In this document: in pieces, positions 9,087 through 17,686 of the stretch
Layout of the letters: each line of letters opens with the position of its first letter
How positions within the stretch are numbered: position 1 is the first letter of the stretch
Assembly: GCF_036924745.1 (NCBI RefSeq)
Contig: NZ_JAZHSD010000001.1
Span: forward strand, 2,170,001 to 2,234,000
DNA length: 64,000 nucleotides
Direction of reading: 5' to 3'
DNA from: Bradyrhizobium sp. AZCC 1693
GTDB lineage: Bacteria > Pseudomonadota > Alphaproteobacteria > Rhizobiales > Xanthobacteraceae
Notes under the pieces: model-generated
The model's database searches: none
Told to the model about the DNA's origin: nothing
What the model saw: only the letters and a program-made list of their open reading frames with translations
Position numbers and translations under genes: made by a program

Positions 9087-9967
9087 GGCGCTTTCGTTGC
9101 CGTCTCCGCGCCGATCGGCCGGTCGTTCTCGTCGAGCAAGGGCACGCCGAAGTCCAGCAATATCTTGTTGATGGCGGGCTGGTTCTCCTGGATCAGGCGG
9201 TTGAGCACCCGCTTCCAGTTCTGGTCGGCTCCGCGCACCCCCATGCCGATCCGAAACGCCAATCGCGGACCCGTCTTTTCCTGCACCAGCGGCGTGACAT
9301 GAAGCGGCGGGTTCGCCTTCTTCGCATAGAAGCCTGCCATCGGTCCCCATAGAATGCCGGCATCAATCTTACCCGACACCAGGTCGTCGATCATGGCCTC
9401 CGCTGACGAGTCGATACGCGTATCGACCATCAAATGATAGGGTTTGGCATTCGACATCAGGCCGTTGACCGCCATGTTCGTGGCAGGCGGCGTGCCGGCC
9501 ACGATGCCGATATGCTTGCCTTTCAGGCGCTCATCTTCCAGCGTCGCCACCTCTTCGAGGCCGCTGCCCTGCTTGGCGACCAGCGCATAGGCGGTGCGGT
9601 AATAGGGATTGGTGCCCTGAACCAGGTCGTCGCCTTGCGGGAAGCCCATGATGACATCGCAACGATGGGCGCCGAGCGTCATCCGGACGAAGCCGGTCGC
9701 CTGCGGGAAGTACATGTAGTCCAGTTTCTTCTGCAGCTTCTCGGCGAACAGTTCGGCGAGCTTGTTCTCGAATCCCTCACCCTTCTCGTTGGAGAACGGC
9801 AGATTGTGCGGATCGGCGCAGACGCGCAGCACCTTGGGATCGACGAGCTCGATCGATAAATCGCCGGTTTCCTTCATCTGCGCGCGCGCTGCATCGCGCC
9901 CGACAAGTACGGCGAGGACCGCCAATGTTGCAATCGCCAGCCAACGCTTTTGTCCGGCATATGTCAT
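9083..9967 (-). CDS. Quinoprotein dehydrogenase-associated putative substrate-binding protein
   Basis: 294 residues from the ATG at 9967 (a GTG at 9982 is an alternative). A signal peptide ends about GRDAARAQ. The mature part is a type II solute-binding domain (SBP_bac_3 like): LRVCADPHNLPFSNEKGEGFENKL, DVIMGFPQGDD, GIVAGTPPATNMA and SGKIDAGILWGP. The group resembles TIGR03871 and XoxJ/MoxJ, periplasmic partners of PQQ methanol dehydrogenases. XoxJ is thought to help activate XoxF. It forms a two-gene operon with the Cys-Trp protein, read away from the divergent metallohydrolase. Confidence 0.82.
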   Translation of the reverse strand: MTYAGQKRWLAIATLAVLAVLVGRDAARAQMKETGDLSIELVDPKVLRVCADPHNLPFSNEKGEGFENKLAELFAEKLQKKLDYMYFPQATGFVRMTLGAHRCDVIMGFPQGDDLVQGTNPYYRTAYALVAKQGSGLEEVATLEDERLKGKHIGIVAGTPPATNMAVNGLMSNAKPYHLMVDTRIDSSAEAMIDDLVSGKIDAGILWGPMAGFYAKKANPPLHVTPLVQEKTGPRLAFRIGMGVRGADQNWKRVLNRLIQENQPAINKILLDFGVPLLDENDRPIGAETATKAP

Positions 9968-10202
9968 CGAAAACTGCTGCACTTCCGGCCCACCATGGTT
10001 GCCAACTTCGGAAAAATATCGGCAACCCCGACGAACGAAGTTCCGTTGAAGCCGCAGACAAGCAAAATGCTAAGCTTGTCAATTGGCGCGTGCAACTGGA
10101 ATAATCCCGATAACGGCCTCGTTGCCTGTGCTGCGACGCAAACCTGGCTCCGATGAAGTATGAATTGCCCACAGCGCTTCGTGGTAAGACGGAGGCCGAA
10201 GT

Positions 10203-11126
10203 ATGGCTCATCCCTCATTGATCCTTGCCGCGCTAGCGATGCTCGCTTCTGCGACAGCTGCGTTGGCGCAGCAACAGGAGTTGCCCGTCAATTCCATTGC
10301 GGATGGCGTATTCGTGCACAATGGCAAAACCGCACAGATGACGCGCGAGAACGAGGGCGCGATCGGCAATGTCGGCTTCATCGTTGGCGAAGACGCGGTC
10401 GCTGTGATCGATACAGGTGGCAGCCTCCGCGAGGGCCGACAACTGATGGCAGCCATTCGTGCCCGGACCGATAAGCCCATCCGCTACGTCATCAATACGC
10501 ATGGCCACCCCGATCACGTTTTCGGCAACGGCGCTTTCGTGCAGGACGGAACGAGCTTTATCGGCCACGCGAACCTGCCACGCGCGCTGGCCGCGCGCGG
10601 ACAATTCTATCTCGACGCATTTCGCCGTACCATGGGCGATCAGTTGATCGATGAGATCCGCATCGTGCCGCCAACGCTGCTCGTTAATGGCACGCTCAAC
10701 CTGGATCTCGGCAAACGCCCCCTCGTCTTGCGGGCGTGGCCAGCCGCGCATAGCGACTGCGACCTCACGGTGGTCGATGAAAAATCCGGAACCCTGTTCG
10801 CGGGCGACCTCGTGTTTCTGGCCCACACGCCCGTGCTGGACGGCAGCATCCGCGGCTGGCTGCGCGCGCTCGACGAGCTCGGCGCCCTGCCCGCCGAACG
10901 CGTGGTTCCCGGTCACGGCCCTGTGAGCGGATGGCCGGCCGCCCTCGCCGACGAGCGCCGCTACCTCCAGAAGCTGGCCTCAGACGTGCGCGGGCTCATC
11001 GCAAGCGGCAAGCCGATAGCGGCGGCGGGCACGGCAGCGGGCTCGGAACGATCCCGGTGGGAATTGTTCGACGACTTCAACACCCGCAACGCAACCGCAG
11101 CATTTTCGGAAATTGAATGGGAATAG
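10203..11126 (+). CDS. Quinoprotein relay system zinc metallohydrolase
   Basis: 307 residues with signal peptide (ending ATAALAQQ) and a metallo-beta-lactamase fold. Zinc ligands lie in [11 protein letters not shown] (His100, His102, Asp104, His105), in [10 protein letters not shown] and in GHGPVSGW. It resembles SoxH and the TIGR04559-like quinoprotein relay hydrolase 2. GGAGG stands 7 bp before the ATG. It is probably periplasmic. With the SoxYZ-like carrier 54 bp downstream it likely forms a sulfur-carrier relay associated with PQQ dehydrogenases; the reaction is unknown. Confidence 0.85.
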   Translation: MAHPSLILAALAMLASATAALAQQQELPVNSIADGVFVHNGKTAQMTRENEGAIGNVGFIVGEDAVAVIDTGGSLREGRQLMAAIRARTDKPIRYVINTHGHPDHVFGNGAFVQDGTSFIGHANLPRALAARGQFYLDAFRRTMGDQLIDEIRIVPPTLLVNGTLNLDLGKRPLVLRAWPAAHSDCDLTVVDEKSGTLFAGDLVFLAHTPVLDGSIRGWLRALDELGALPAERVVPGHGPVSGWPAALADERRYLQKLASDVRGLIASGKPIAAAGTAAGSERSRWELFDDFNTRNATAAFSEIEWE

Positions 11127-11180
11127 CGCGCGTATTGCCCTATATTCCGTTCGTTGCTTTCATCCCTGTGAAGGTGGTGC

Positions 11181-11999
11181 ATGCCGGGATCTCTTTTCCG
11201 CCTGTTCGGCGTCGCTGGCCTGTTGCTGTTCGGCGCGCCGCTGGCGCTTGCGGCCGAGGCGAATGACCCTTGGCCCGGTCTGGTCCAGGACATCTTCAAC
11301 AACCGTCCGATGAACGATGGCAACGACGTGATCGCCATCGAAATGCCGTTCCGTGCCGAGGATGCCGCCATCGTGCCGGTGACCTTGCGAACGAAGCTGT
11401 CGCCCGGCGACAGCAGGCAGGTGCTGAACATTACGCTGGTGATCGACCAGAACCCCGCGCCGATGGCAGCGAAATTCCAGCTCGGGCCGGACGCCAAAGT
11501 GTCTGAGATCTCCACCCGCGTCCGCGTCAACAATTACACCGATGTTCATGCGGTGGCCGAACTGAGCGATGGCAAGCTCTACATGACCAAGACCTATGTG
11601 AAGGCGTCCGGCGGCTGTTCGGCGCCTGCCGCCAAGAACGCCGACGAGGCCAAGGGCAGGCTCGGCCAGATGCGCTACCGGCAGTTCGGAAAGGCCGGCG
11701 AAGGTCCCGCCAGCGGCGCGCGCGAGGCCCAGATCATGATCGGGCACCCCAACAATTCCGGCCTGCAGATGGACCAGGTCACGCAACTGTATGTCCCGGC
11801 CTTCTTCGTCAATGCGCTGCGGCTTTGGCAGGACGACAGCCTGGTATTGACGATGGAAGGCGGCATTTCAATTTCGGAAGATCCCAATATCAGGTTCACC
11901 TACGTGTCGAACGGCGCGAAACATTTCCGCGCCGAGGCCAAGGATACCGAGGGACACGTCTTCCAGCGTGAATGGAAGATCGACGATTCCGGGATTTGA
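11181..11999 (+). CDS. Quinoprotein dehydrogenase-associated SoxYZ-like carrier
   Basis: 272 residues. A signal peptide (ending PLALAAEAND) precedes a SoxY-like domain with the carrier motif ASGGCSAP at residues 142-149, Cys146 being the candidate attachment site. A SoxZ-like domain follows from about 165 (GAREAQIMIGHPNNSGLQMDQ, then FVNALRLW). In Sox sulfur oxidation, SoxY carries sulfur on this Cys; here SoxY and SoxZ are fused, as in the TIGR04557-like family found with PQQ dehydrogenases. It is co-transcribed with the metallohydrolase, its likely partner. Cargo is unknown. Confidence 0.88.
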   Translation: MPGSLFRLFGVAGLLLFGAPLALAAEANDPWPGLVQDIFNNRPMNDGNDVIAIEMPFRAEDAAIVPVTLRTKLSPGDSRQVLNITLVIDQNPAPMAAKFQLGPDAKVSEISTRVRVNNYTDVHAVAELSDGKLYMTKTYVKASGGCSAPAAKNADEAKGRLGQMRYRQFGKAGEGPASGAREAQIMIGHPNNSGLQMDQVTQLYVPAFFVNALRLWQDDSLVLTMEGGISISEDPNIRFTYVSNGAKHFRAEAKDTEGHVFQREWKIDDSGI

Positions 12000-12020
12000 T
12001 TCGGGGCCACTTGGAGCCCC

Positions 12021-12380
12021 TCAGAAACAGCGCACTTCCGCTTCGGCCTGGGCTCGTCTGAGCTCGTTGAGCGCGCTCGCCGCCTGCTCTGACGTGCGGA
12101 ACTGCCCGCCCAGATTTCCCCGGACCTGCGACATGCTGAGCACGGTTTCCGCCGTGACATACCGCTCAAAAGGCACGAGCGAAGCGATAACATCGATCGA
12201 ACAGGAGCATTGCTCGATCGCCTGCCGGGTCTCGCCGTTTGCTTTCAGGCAGCCAAACGCGTATTCGACGCGCGCCGACGTCGGATAATCGTTGATTTCC
12301 TGGGCGCGCGTGATCGCTGTCATCGTCAACAGCGCCGTCAACACGGCGACAATAGGTCGTACCGATCCGACAAGCGTCAT
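12021..12380 (-). CDS. Small exported protein of the quinoprotein locus
   Basis: 119 residues, signal peptide ending TAITRAQEIN. The mature part is about 95 residues with four cysteines, including FGCLKANG, EQCSCSID and a C-terminal EVRCF; these could bind a metal or pair as disulfides. No known domain is recognised. It is convergent with the SoxYZ-like gene (21 bp apart) and divergent from the NitT/TauT-type transporter. The start follows a GGGAGGAAG. Location among PQQ genes suggests a periplasmic accessory, but function is unknown. Confidence 0.65.
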   Translation of the reverse strand: MTLVGSVRPIVAVLTALLTMTAITRAQEINDYPTSARVEYAFGCLKANGETRQAIEQCSCSIDVIASLVPFERYVTAETVLSMSQVRGNLGGQFRTSEQAASALNELRRAQAEAEVRCF

Positions 12381-12466
12381 CGTCTTCCTCCCGCTAGTAA
12401 TTGTGGAAGCTATGCTATGACTGTCCCACAGAAAAGCGGATGTTCGAGGAAACGGCTCACGGCATC

Positions 12467-13441
12467 ATGAAGTTTTTTGTTCGCCTGCTGCTCGCTACGA
12501 TTGTTTCGGTCTCGCTCGGCACCTGCTGCAGCGCCGAGGTTTTGCGCGTTGCGGTGCAGAAGACCGGAACATTCGCCTGGGAACTCGCGGTGATCCGCGC
12601 GCACGGCCTCGACAAGCGGGCCAACCTTTCGGTTGAGATTCTCGAACTGGCGAGCCCCGAGGCGGGCAAGATCGCGCTTCGCGCCGGGAATGCCGACATT
12701 GTGGTCACCGACTGGCTTTGGGTGTCGCGCGAACGCGGGCTTGGCGCCAAGCTGACGTTCTACCCGTACTCGAGCGCGCTCGGCGCCGTGATGGTACCCG
12801 CCGCATCTTCGATCCAGACCTTGGCCGATCTCAGGGGTCGCAAGCTCGCCGTCGCGGGAGGCCCGATCGACAAGAGCTGGCTGTTGCTGCTGGCGTGGTT
12901 GAAGAAGAGCGGCATCGACCTGAAGTCGGAGGCGGAAATCGCGTACGGCGCGCCGCCGCTGCTGGCTGCGAAGACGCTCAGCGGAGAAATGGATGCGACC
13001 TTGAACTACTGGAATTTCTGCGCCGGACTGGAAGCGAAGGGTTTTCGCCGCATCGCCGGCATTGAAGATCTGCTGCCGAAACTCGGCGCCAAGGGCCGCA
13101 CCGCGATGATCGGCTACGCCTTCGACGAGAAATGGGCGAACGCAAACCAGGATAAAATTGCCCGGTTCATCGCCATGACCCGCGCCGCGAAAGAGATCCT
13201 GTCGACCTCGGATGCGGAGTGGGAGAAAATTGCGCCGCTGACCGGCGCTCCCGACGCTGCGACGCTGCGCGCCTATCGCGACCGCTATCGGGAGGGAATT
13301 CCGCGCCGCCCGGTCGCCGACGAAGAAGCCGACGCACGCATCCTCTACCGCGTGCTGGCTGAGATCGGCGGCCGCGAACTTGTCGGGCCGGCGCCTGAAC
13401 TCGATTCCGGGACATTCTATCACGCGATCCCAGGAGGCTGA
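12467..13441 (+). CDS. NitT/TauT-family ABC substrate-binding protein
   Basis: 324 residues from the ATG at 12467, chosen because a signal peptide follows (MKFFVRLLLATIVSVSLGTCCSAE). The mature protein is NMT1/SsuA-like: VLRVAVQKTGTFAWELAVIRAHGL, GNADIVVTDWLWVSRERG, LRGRKLAVAGGPIDKSW and MDATLNYWNF. It binds a small solute for the permease and ATPase that follow. Members of this group sit in XoxF-type loci, so the ligand may be related to methanol, formaldehyde, PQQ or metal handling; that is inference. Its stop is 1 bp before the permease GTG. Confidence 0.82.
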   Translation: MKFFVRLLLATIVSVSLGTCCSAEVLRVAVQKTGTFAWELAVIRAHGLDKRANLSVEILELASPEAGKIALRAGNADIVVTDWLWVSRERGLGAKLTFYPYSSALGAVMVPAASSIQTLADLRGRKLAVAGGPIDKSWLLLLAWLKKSGIDLKSEAEIAYGAPPLLAAKTLSGEMDATLNYWNFCAGLEAKGFRRIAGIEDLLPKLGAKGRTAMIGYAFDEKWANANQDKIARFIAMTRAAKEILSTSDAEWEKIAPLTGAPDAATLRAYRDRYREGIPRRPVADEEADARILYRVLAEIGGRELVGPAPELDSGTFYHAIPGG

Positions 13442-13442
13442 G

Positions 13443-14180
13443 GTGCCGCGTCTGCTGTCATTCGCCGTGCTGCTTGCAACCTGGTGGATCGGCTCGCTGC
13501 TTGCCGGTGACGCGAAGCTGCCGCCTCCCCCCACCGTGCTCGCGGCCATGATTGCGGAAGCCAGATCGGGTAATTTATTCTTCCATCTCGGCGTGACGTT
13601 GGCGCGCGTTGCGCTCGCCTTCACGCTGGCAATGTCGTTGGGCGCCGCCATCGGATATCTGATGGGCCGGGTACGGCTTGCCGATCGGCTGGGCGACCCC
13701 TGGCTGATCCTGCTGCTCAATCTGCCGGCGCTCGTGGTCATCGTGCTCGCCTACATCTGGGCTGGATTGACTGAAGTCGCGGCAATTGCGGCAATCGCCA
13801 TCAACAAACTCCCGACCGCAGTCGTTACACTGCGCGAGGGCGCGCGCGCCCTCGATGCGGCGCTCGACGAAATGGCGACCGTATTTGCGTTGTCGCGCTG
13901 GAAGAAATTCCGGCACGTTATTTTGCCGCAACTGTCGCCCTACATCGCAGCCGCTGCGCGATCAGGACTTTCCCTGGTCTGGAAGATCGTCCTTGTTGCG
14001 GAGTTACTCGGACGTCCGAACGGGGTTGGTTTCGAGATTGGCGTGGCGTTCCAGCTGTTCGACATTCCGCTATTGCTTGCTTATTCACTGAGCTTCGCTG
14101 TGGTCGTGCTCCTCATTGAAACCGTATTGGTGCAGCCATTTGAGGCCCGGCTATCCCGGTGGCGTCCCCGTGCGGCTTGA
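13443..14180 (+). CDS. NitT/TauT-family ABC permease
   Basis: 245 residues from a GTG at 13443, preceded by CAGGAGGCTGA. An upstream in-frame ATG at 13380 would fall inside the previous gene. About six helices and the binding-protein-dependent permease EAA loop are visible (DEMATVFALSRWKKFRHVILPQLSPYI). It pairs with the binding protein before and the ATPase after, overlapping the latter by 11 bp. Substrate unknown. Confidence 0.85.
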   Translation: MPRLLSFAVLLATWWIGSLLAGDAKLPPPPTVLAAMIAEARSGNLFFHLGVTLARVALAFTLAMSLGAAIGYLMGRVRLADRLGDPWLILLLNLPALVVIVLAYIWAGLTEVAAIAAIAINKLPTAVVTLREGARALDAALDEMATVFALSRWKKFRHVILPQLSPYIAAAARSGLSLVWKIVLVAELLGRPNGVGFEIGVAFQLFDIPLLLAYSLSFAVVVLLIETVLVQPFEARLSRWRPRAA

Positions 14181-14898
14181 GGTCGATATCGCCAGCAAGA
14201 CGTTCAAGAGCGCGGCGGGCGAACAGCACGACGTGATCGCCGGCGTGGCCTTTGCACTTGATGCGGGAGAAGTTGGTGTATTGGTCGGTCCATCCGGCTG
14301 CGGCAAGAGTACGATGCTCAGGATTCTCGCCGGCCTCGACCACGACTTTCAAGGGCGCGTCTCGCGCCCGGTCGGCGCACGGGTAGGCTTCGTCTTCCAG
14401 GAGCCGCGGCTGCTGCCCTGGCGGTCGGTCGAAGAAAATGTGCGACTTGTTGCACCCCTGGCCGATGAAGCGAAGCTTTCAGCGCTGTTCGAGATTCTCG
14501 AGCTGAAGGCGCATCGCAACCACTTTCCCGGCGAGTTATCGCTCGGCCTCGCCCGGCGCGTTGCGCTCGCCCGCGCGTTCGCCGTCGAGCCGGAGTTCCT
14601 CATTCTCGACGAGCCGCTCGCCTCGCTCGATGCCGCCCTCGCCGCCCGTCTGCGCGATGAGATTGCCATGTTGATGGACGGCCGTTCCATGATAACGTTG
14701 CTGGTTACCCATGACGTGGACGACGCGGTTCGCCTCGGCGACCGCCTGTTCCTGCTGTCGCCGCGCCCGGCTCGGATTCTCGCCGACCTGCCCATCCGCA
14801 CCCCGCGCAGCGCTCGGCGAGAGGCCGAAATCGCTGCGATCAAGTCAGACGTCACGCGGCGGATCAATGGCGATCCCGCCGAGCGGGATACCTCATAG
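14170..14898 (+). CDS. NitT/TauT-family ABC ATPase
   Basis: 242 residues from the GTG at 14170, overlapping the permease end. Walker A is GPSGCGKST, the Q-loop FVFQEPRLLPWRSVEENV, the signature LSLGLARRVALARAFA and Walker B FLILDEPLASLD, with the H-loop in LVTHDVDDAV. The signature reads LSLGL instead of LSGGQ, a common variation in this family. It powers the adjacent importer and ends 47 bp before the pentapeptide gene. Confidence 0.86.
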   Translation: MRLEVDIASKTFKSAAGEQHDVIAGVAFALDAGEVGVLVGPSGCGKSTMLRILAGLDHDFQGRVSRPVGARVGFVFQEPRLLPWRSVEENVRLVAPLADEAKLSALFEILELKAHRNHFPGELSLGLARRVALARAFAVEPEFLILDEPLASLDAALAARLRDEIAMLMDGRSMITLLVTHDVDDAVRLGDRLFLLSPRPARILADLPIRTPRSARREAEIAAIKSDVTRRINGDPAERDTS

Positions 14899-14945
14899 GC
14901 AGCGCCCGAAACCGGTGCTAACATGCAGCATCGACGGGGTTGACG

Positions 14946-15740
14946 ATGAAACGCTCGATCGGAATCGCAGCTCTCGGTCTTGCTCTTGTGACTATGACGG
15001 CGACAGCGCAGGACATGATGCGTCACGTGGACCTGTCGTCGCCCGATATGGTCTCGGCCGAAATGACCCGGGGAGAGGTCGAGGCAGCGCTCGCTGCGGC
15101 GACCACCGCCGCGCCAGCCGATTTTACAGGAAAGAGATTATCCGGCCTCGACCTTTCCGGGCTGAATTTGTCCGGCGCGATTTTCCGCGCGGCACGGCTC
15201 AACAAGACAAAGCTCGCCGGCGCCAGACTCGACCGTGCCATCCTCGACCAGGCATGGCTGCTCGAGGCGGACCTGACCGGCGCAAGCCTGAAGGGCGCAA
15301 ACCTGTTCGCTTCGCAGATGCCTCGCGCCCGCCTCGACGGCGCCGATCTCTCGGGCGCACGCATCGCTGCTGATCTCACCGGCGCTAGCCTCGTCGGAGC
15401 TTCCATCGCGGACGCAAATTTGGGCGCCGACATGCGTAACCAGTCGATGGGCCTGATGCGCGCGATACTAAGATCCGCGAATCTGGAACGGCTGAATGCG
15501 CGCGGTGCCGACCTGTCGCGTGTCGATCTCGAATTTGCCGCGCTGAAGGGCAGCGACCTCACCAGCGCTTCTCTCAAGGGAGCCCAGCTCGGAGGAGCCG
15601 ACTTGACCGGTATCACCGTCATCGATACCGATTTCGACGGTGCCGATCTCGATTCAGCCAGGTTGATCGCCCCAATCGGCCTCGACCGGGCGAGAAATTT
15701 CGATAAGGCCAAAAATCGAGACCGTCTGATAAAGCAATGA
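14946..15740 (+). CDS. Exported pentapeptide-repeat protein
   Basis: 264 residues (ATG 14946; a TTG two codons earlier at 14940 is possible). A signal peptide (MKRSIGIAALGLALVTMTATAQ) precedes about 35 tandem A(D/N)LXX pentapeptides, for example GLDLSGLNLSGAIF, ANLFASQMPRARLDGADLSGA and GADLTGITVIDTDFDGADL. These should form a right-handed quadrilateral beta-helix. The signal peptide places it in the periplasm, unlike the cytoplasmic gyrase-protecting type. It follows the NitT/TauT operon by 47 bp, so it may be co-transcribed. Function unknown. Confidence 0.82.
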   Translation: MKRSIGIAALGLALVTMTATAQDMMRHVDLSSPDMVSAEMTRGEVEAALAAATTAAPADFTGKRLSGLDLSGLNLSGAIFRAARLNKTKLAGARLDRAILDQAWLLEADLTGASLKGANLFASQMPRARLDGADLSGARIAADLTGASLVGASIADANLGADMRNQSMGLMRAILRSANLERLNARGADLSRVDLEFAALKGSDLTSASLKGAQLGGADLTGITVIDTDFDGADLDSARLIAPIGLDRARNFDKAKNRDRLIKQ

Positions 15741-15775
15741 CGGCTCTGAACATTCCGCGATGAAAGGATTGCCCG

Positions 15776-16120
15776 ATGCGATGGACTCTGGCTTTGGTGG
15801 CCCTGCTGTCAGCGAGCGCCAATGAAGCGGCCGCGCAGGGAAAAGGCGTCCGATTGTGGAATTTGACCACCGCGACCATTTCGGAGTTTCAGCTTTCCCC
15901 CGCCGGAAAGAGCGACTGGGGTCCCAACCAGACCCTGAACGACAAGGACAAGGAAGTCGACCACGACGAACGCCTGCGTATCACGGGGGTGGAGCCAGGA
16001 CGCTATGACGCCAAGGTCGGCTATCGCGGCTCGAAACATTGCTTCGTGCGCGGCATCGAGATCAAGGCCGACGCCGTGTTTTCGATCGCGGACAAGGATT
16101 TGAAGGACTGCAACAAGTAG
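15776..16120 (+). CDS. Small exported protein with acidic segment
   Basis: 114 residues with signal peptide ending NEAAAQGKG. The mature part is about 92 residues, beta-rich (VRLWNLTTATISEFQLSP, RYDAKVGYRG), with an acidic stretch NDKDKEVDHDE and two Cys (KHCFVRG, LKDCNK) likely disulfide-bonded. The acidic stretch recalls a metal site but does not fit a canonical EF-hand loop. It is the last rightward gene of the locus, 35 bp after the pentapeptide gene. No family recognised. Confidence 0.65.
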   Translation: MRWTLALVALLSASANEAAAQGKGVRLWNLTTATISEFQLSPAGKSDWGPNQTLNDKDKEVDHDERLRITGVEPGRYDAKVGYRGSKHCFVRGIEIKADAVFSIADKDLKDCNK

Positions 16121-16148
16121 CCGCTACGGCCTCCTCGCCGACGATGGT

Positions 16149-16385
16149 TCAGCCTGCGGACCACACGGCATCCTGGAATGCCTTTTGGTTGTTACGCGGA
16201 TATTCGCAGCGCCATTTCACCGCTGTCCATTTCGGATGCTCGCCAACCCACTGCGCGATGTAGGGCTGCGCCGCCATGACGCACTGCCGTAACGAAACAT
16301 CTGAAGAAAAGACCAGATGGGTTTCCTCGCAGGTGGTCGGCGAGAGCACCGCACAGACGGTCACGATCAAATCTATCGCAGTCAT
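16149..16385 (-). CDS. Small conserved-type protein of unknown function
   Basis: 78 residues: a hydrophobic start (MTAIDLIVTVCAVLSPTTC) then EETHLVFSSDVSLRQCVMAAQP and VKWRCEYP. There are four Cys in all. It looks like the short Cys-bearing exported proteins common in Bradyrhizobiaceae. Codon use fits the genome (GC-rich third positions). Function unknown; it may be exported or membrane-anchored. Confidence 0.55.
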   Translation of the reverse strand: MTAIDLIVTVCAVLSPTTCEETHLVFSSDVSLRQCVMAAQPYIAQWVGEHPKWTAVKWRCEYPRNNQKAFQDAVWSAG

Positions 16386-16491
16386 GGCTGAGATCCCTTG
16401 AATTGCTCCCGAATAGATAACGCAAAAAGCTACGGTAACAGGTGGCGGAAAGTTTCACTACACCGTGAAAGCCGGAAATCCGGCCAGAGCC

Positions 16492-17364
16492 CTAAAAGTT
16501 AACGCCAAATACCAACCGGGCCTGATGGCGTTCGAAATTGACGAGATCAAGGCTGGCAGTTGACCCCGCCGGACGCCCCCAGGCCTGAATGCTCCAGCTC
16601 GCGGTCAGTCGCGAGCTTTTCGACAACTGGAAATACGCGGTGGGACCGACAAACAACGCCTGTCCTGCAAGTTCCTCCAGGCCGATCCCCTCGTATTTCC
16701 GCAAGTAACGCGCTTCACCGCCCAGGAGGAAACCGGGACCCAACTGCGCCATTAGCCCAAGCGCCGCTCCTGCGGTGGATTCCCGCTCCATCACACCACT
16801 GCCGACAAAGCGCGTCCACTCCGGTTCGTAGATCAGGTTGAACGCCGCGACGACGCGGTCCGGCACGAGCTCCCGGTCGAACGCCAGCCTGAACTCCGTT
16901 CCGAAACTCCGGACCGTTTCAGCCGTCGTCTCATCGACCCGATGGGCGTGCGCCTCCGCCGCGAACGTGAGCCCGAATGGCGCCGTTTCCCGATCGAGAA
17001 AGCGGTAGCGCAGATCGAGCGACCCACCCTGCCACGATAGCCGGCGCTGGTCGTCAAGACCTGGCACGCCACTGATCAGGTGTGACGCAAACGCGCTTCC
17101 GATCTCGATTCGAAAATTCCGGACAGGCACAAACTCAAGTTCGAACTCCTGGCCGACGGCCCGATAACGCCCGCCGTTCTTGCCGAAGCGTCCGGTCGTC
17201 TCGCTTTGAAACTCCCGTTCGCCGACATTGCCGACATCGGTGCCGATCATGAAGCCGAACAGATGCTCGGTATCGATGCCCTCGGCATGGACGCAGGCCG
17301 GCAACAGCACAGCAAGAGACACGACCGCCGCCTGAAAAGTCTTTGCACGCGTGGATATTCGCAT
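16492..17364 (-). CDS. Outer-membrane beta-barrel-like protein
   Basis: 290 residues. The signal peptide ends LPACVHAEG. The mature protein consists of alternating amphipathic strands (RNFRIEIGSAFASHL, GGSLDLRYRF, FGLTFAAEAHAHR, YFQLSKSSRLTASWSIQAWG) and ends in Phe (LVFGVNF), the usual outer-membrane barrel signature. About 270 mature residues would allow 10-14 strands. It lies downstream of pqqA on the same strand, 322 bp away. No specific family is recognised; a porin or channel for the PQQ locus is only a guess. Confidence 0.65.
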   Translation of the reverse strand: MRISTRAKTFQAAVVSLAVLLPACVHAEGIDTEHLFGFMIGTDVGNVGEREFQSETTGRFGKNGGRYRAVGQEFELEFVPVRNFRIEIGSAFASHLISGVPGLDDQRRLSWQGGSLDLRYRFLDRETAPFGLTFAAEAHAHRVDETTAETVRSFGTEFRLAFDRELVPDRVVAAFNLIYEPEWTRFVGSGVMERESTAGAALGLMAQLGPGFLLGGEARYLRKYEGIGLEELAGQALFVGPTAYFQLSKSSRLTASWSIQAWGRPAGSTASLDLVNFERHQARLVFGVNF

Positions 17365-17686
17365 TCAGCGGGTCACGGGGTTGAACGGGTAAGTCCGGCG
17401 GCGTCAGCCGAGGGCATACCCTAGCATGATGCGGGGACCGTCGGCGAGCCATGGGAACATGTGGAATACAGGCGGGAGAGAGAGGAATCAGGACCGGACC
17501 GCCTTCCGGCGGCCGTCTACAGGGGCTCCTGTCCACTTTGGCGATATCCACTCTGGCAGGATCCGCGCCCTGCTTGCTGAAGGCTGTGGAGAACTTGCAG
17601 GAATCATACAGCTTGGGATCGGACAGCTTGCCCGGCCCGCAGCGACAAGCTGTTGCCGGAGCCGGGCAGACCGTTCGACGCGTTTG
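17365..17686 (-). other. Intergenic stretch downstream of pqqA
   Basis: 322 bp without a convincing gene; the open frames here are out-of-frame continuations around pqqA. It carries a possible hairpin on the pqqA transcript: TGCCCGGC (17629-17636) can pair with GCCGGGCA (17661-17668). CAGCTTG (17624-17630) can alternatively pair with CAAGCTG (17646-17652). The two pairings exclude each other. No U-tract follows, so termination or attenuation is speculative. Confidence 0.35.

Noticed and set aside
15776..16120. Lanmodulin
   Set aside because: No EF-hand loops with the expected spacing or Pro at position two; only one short acidic stretch.
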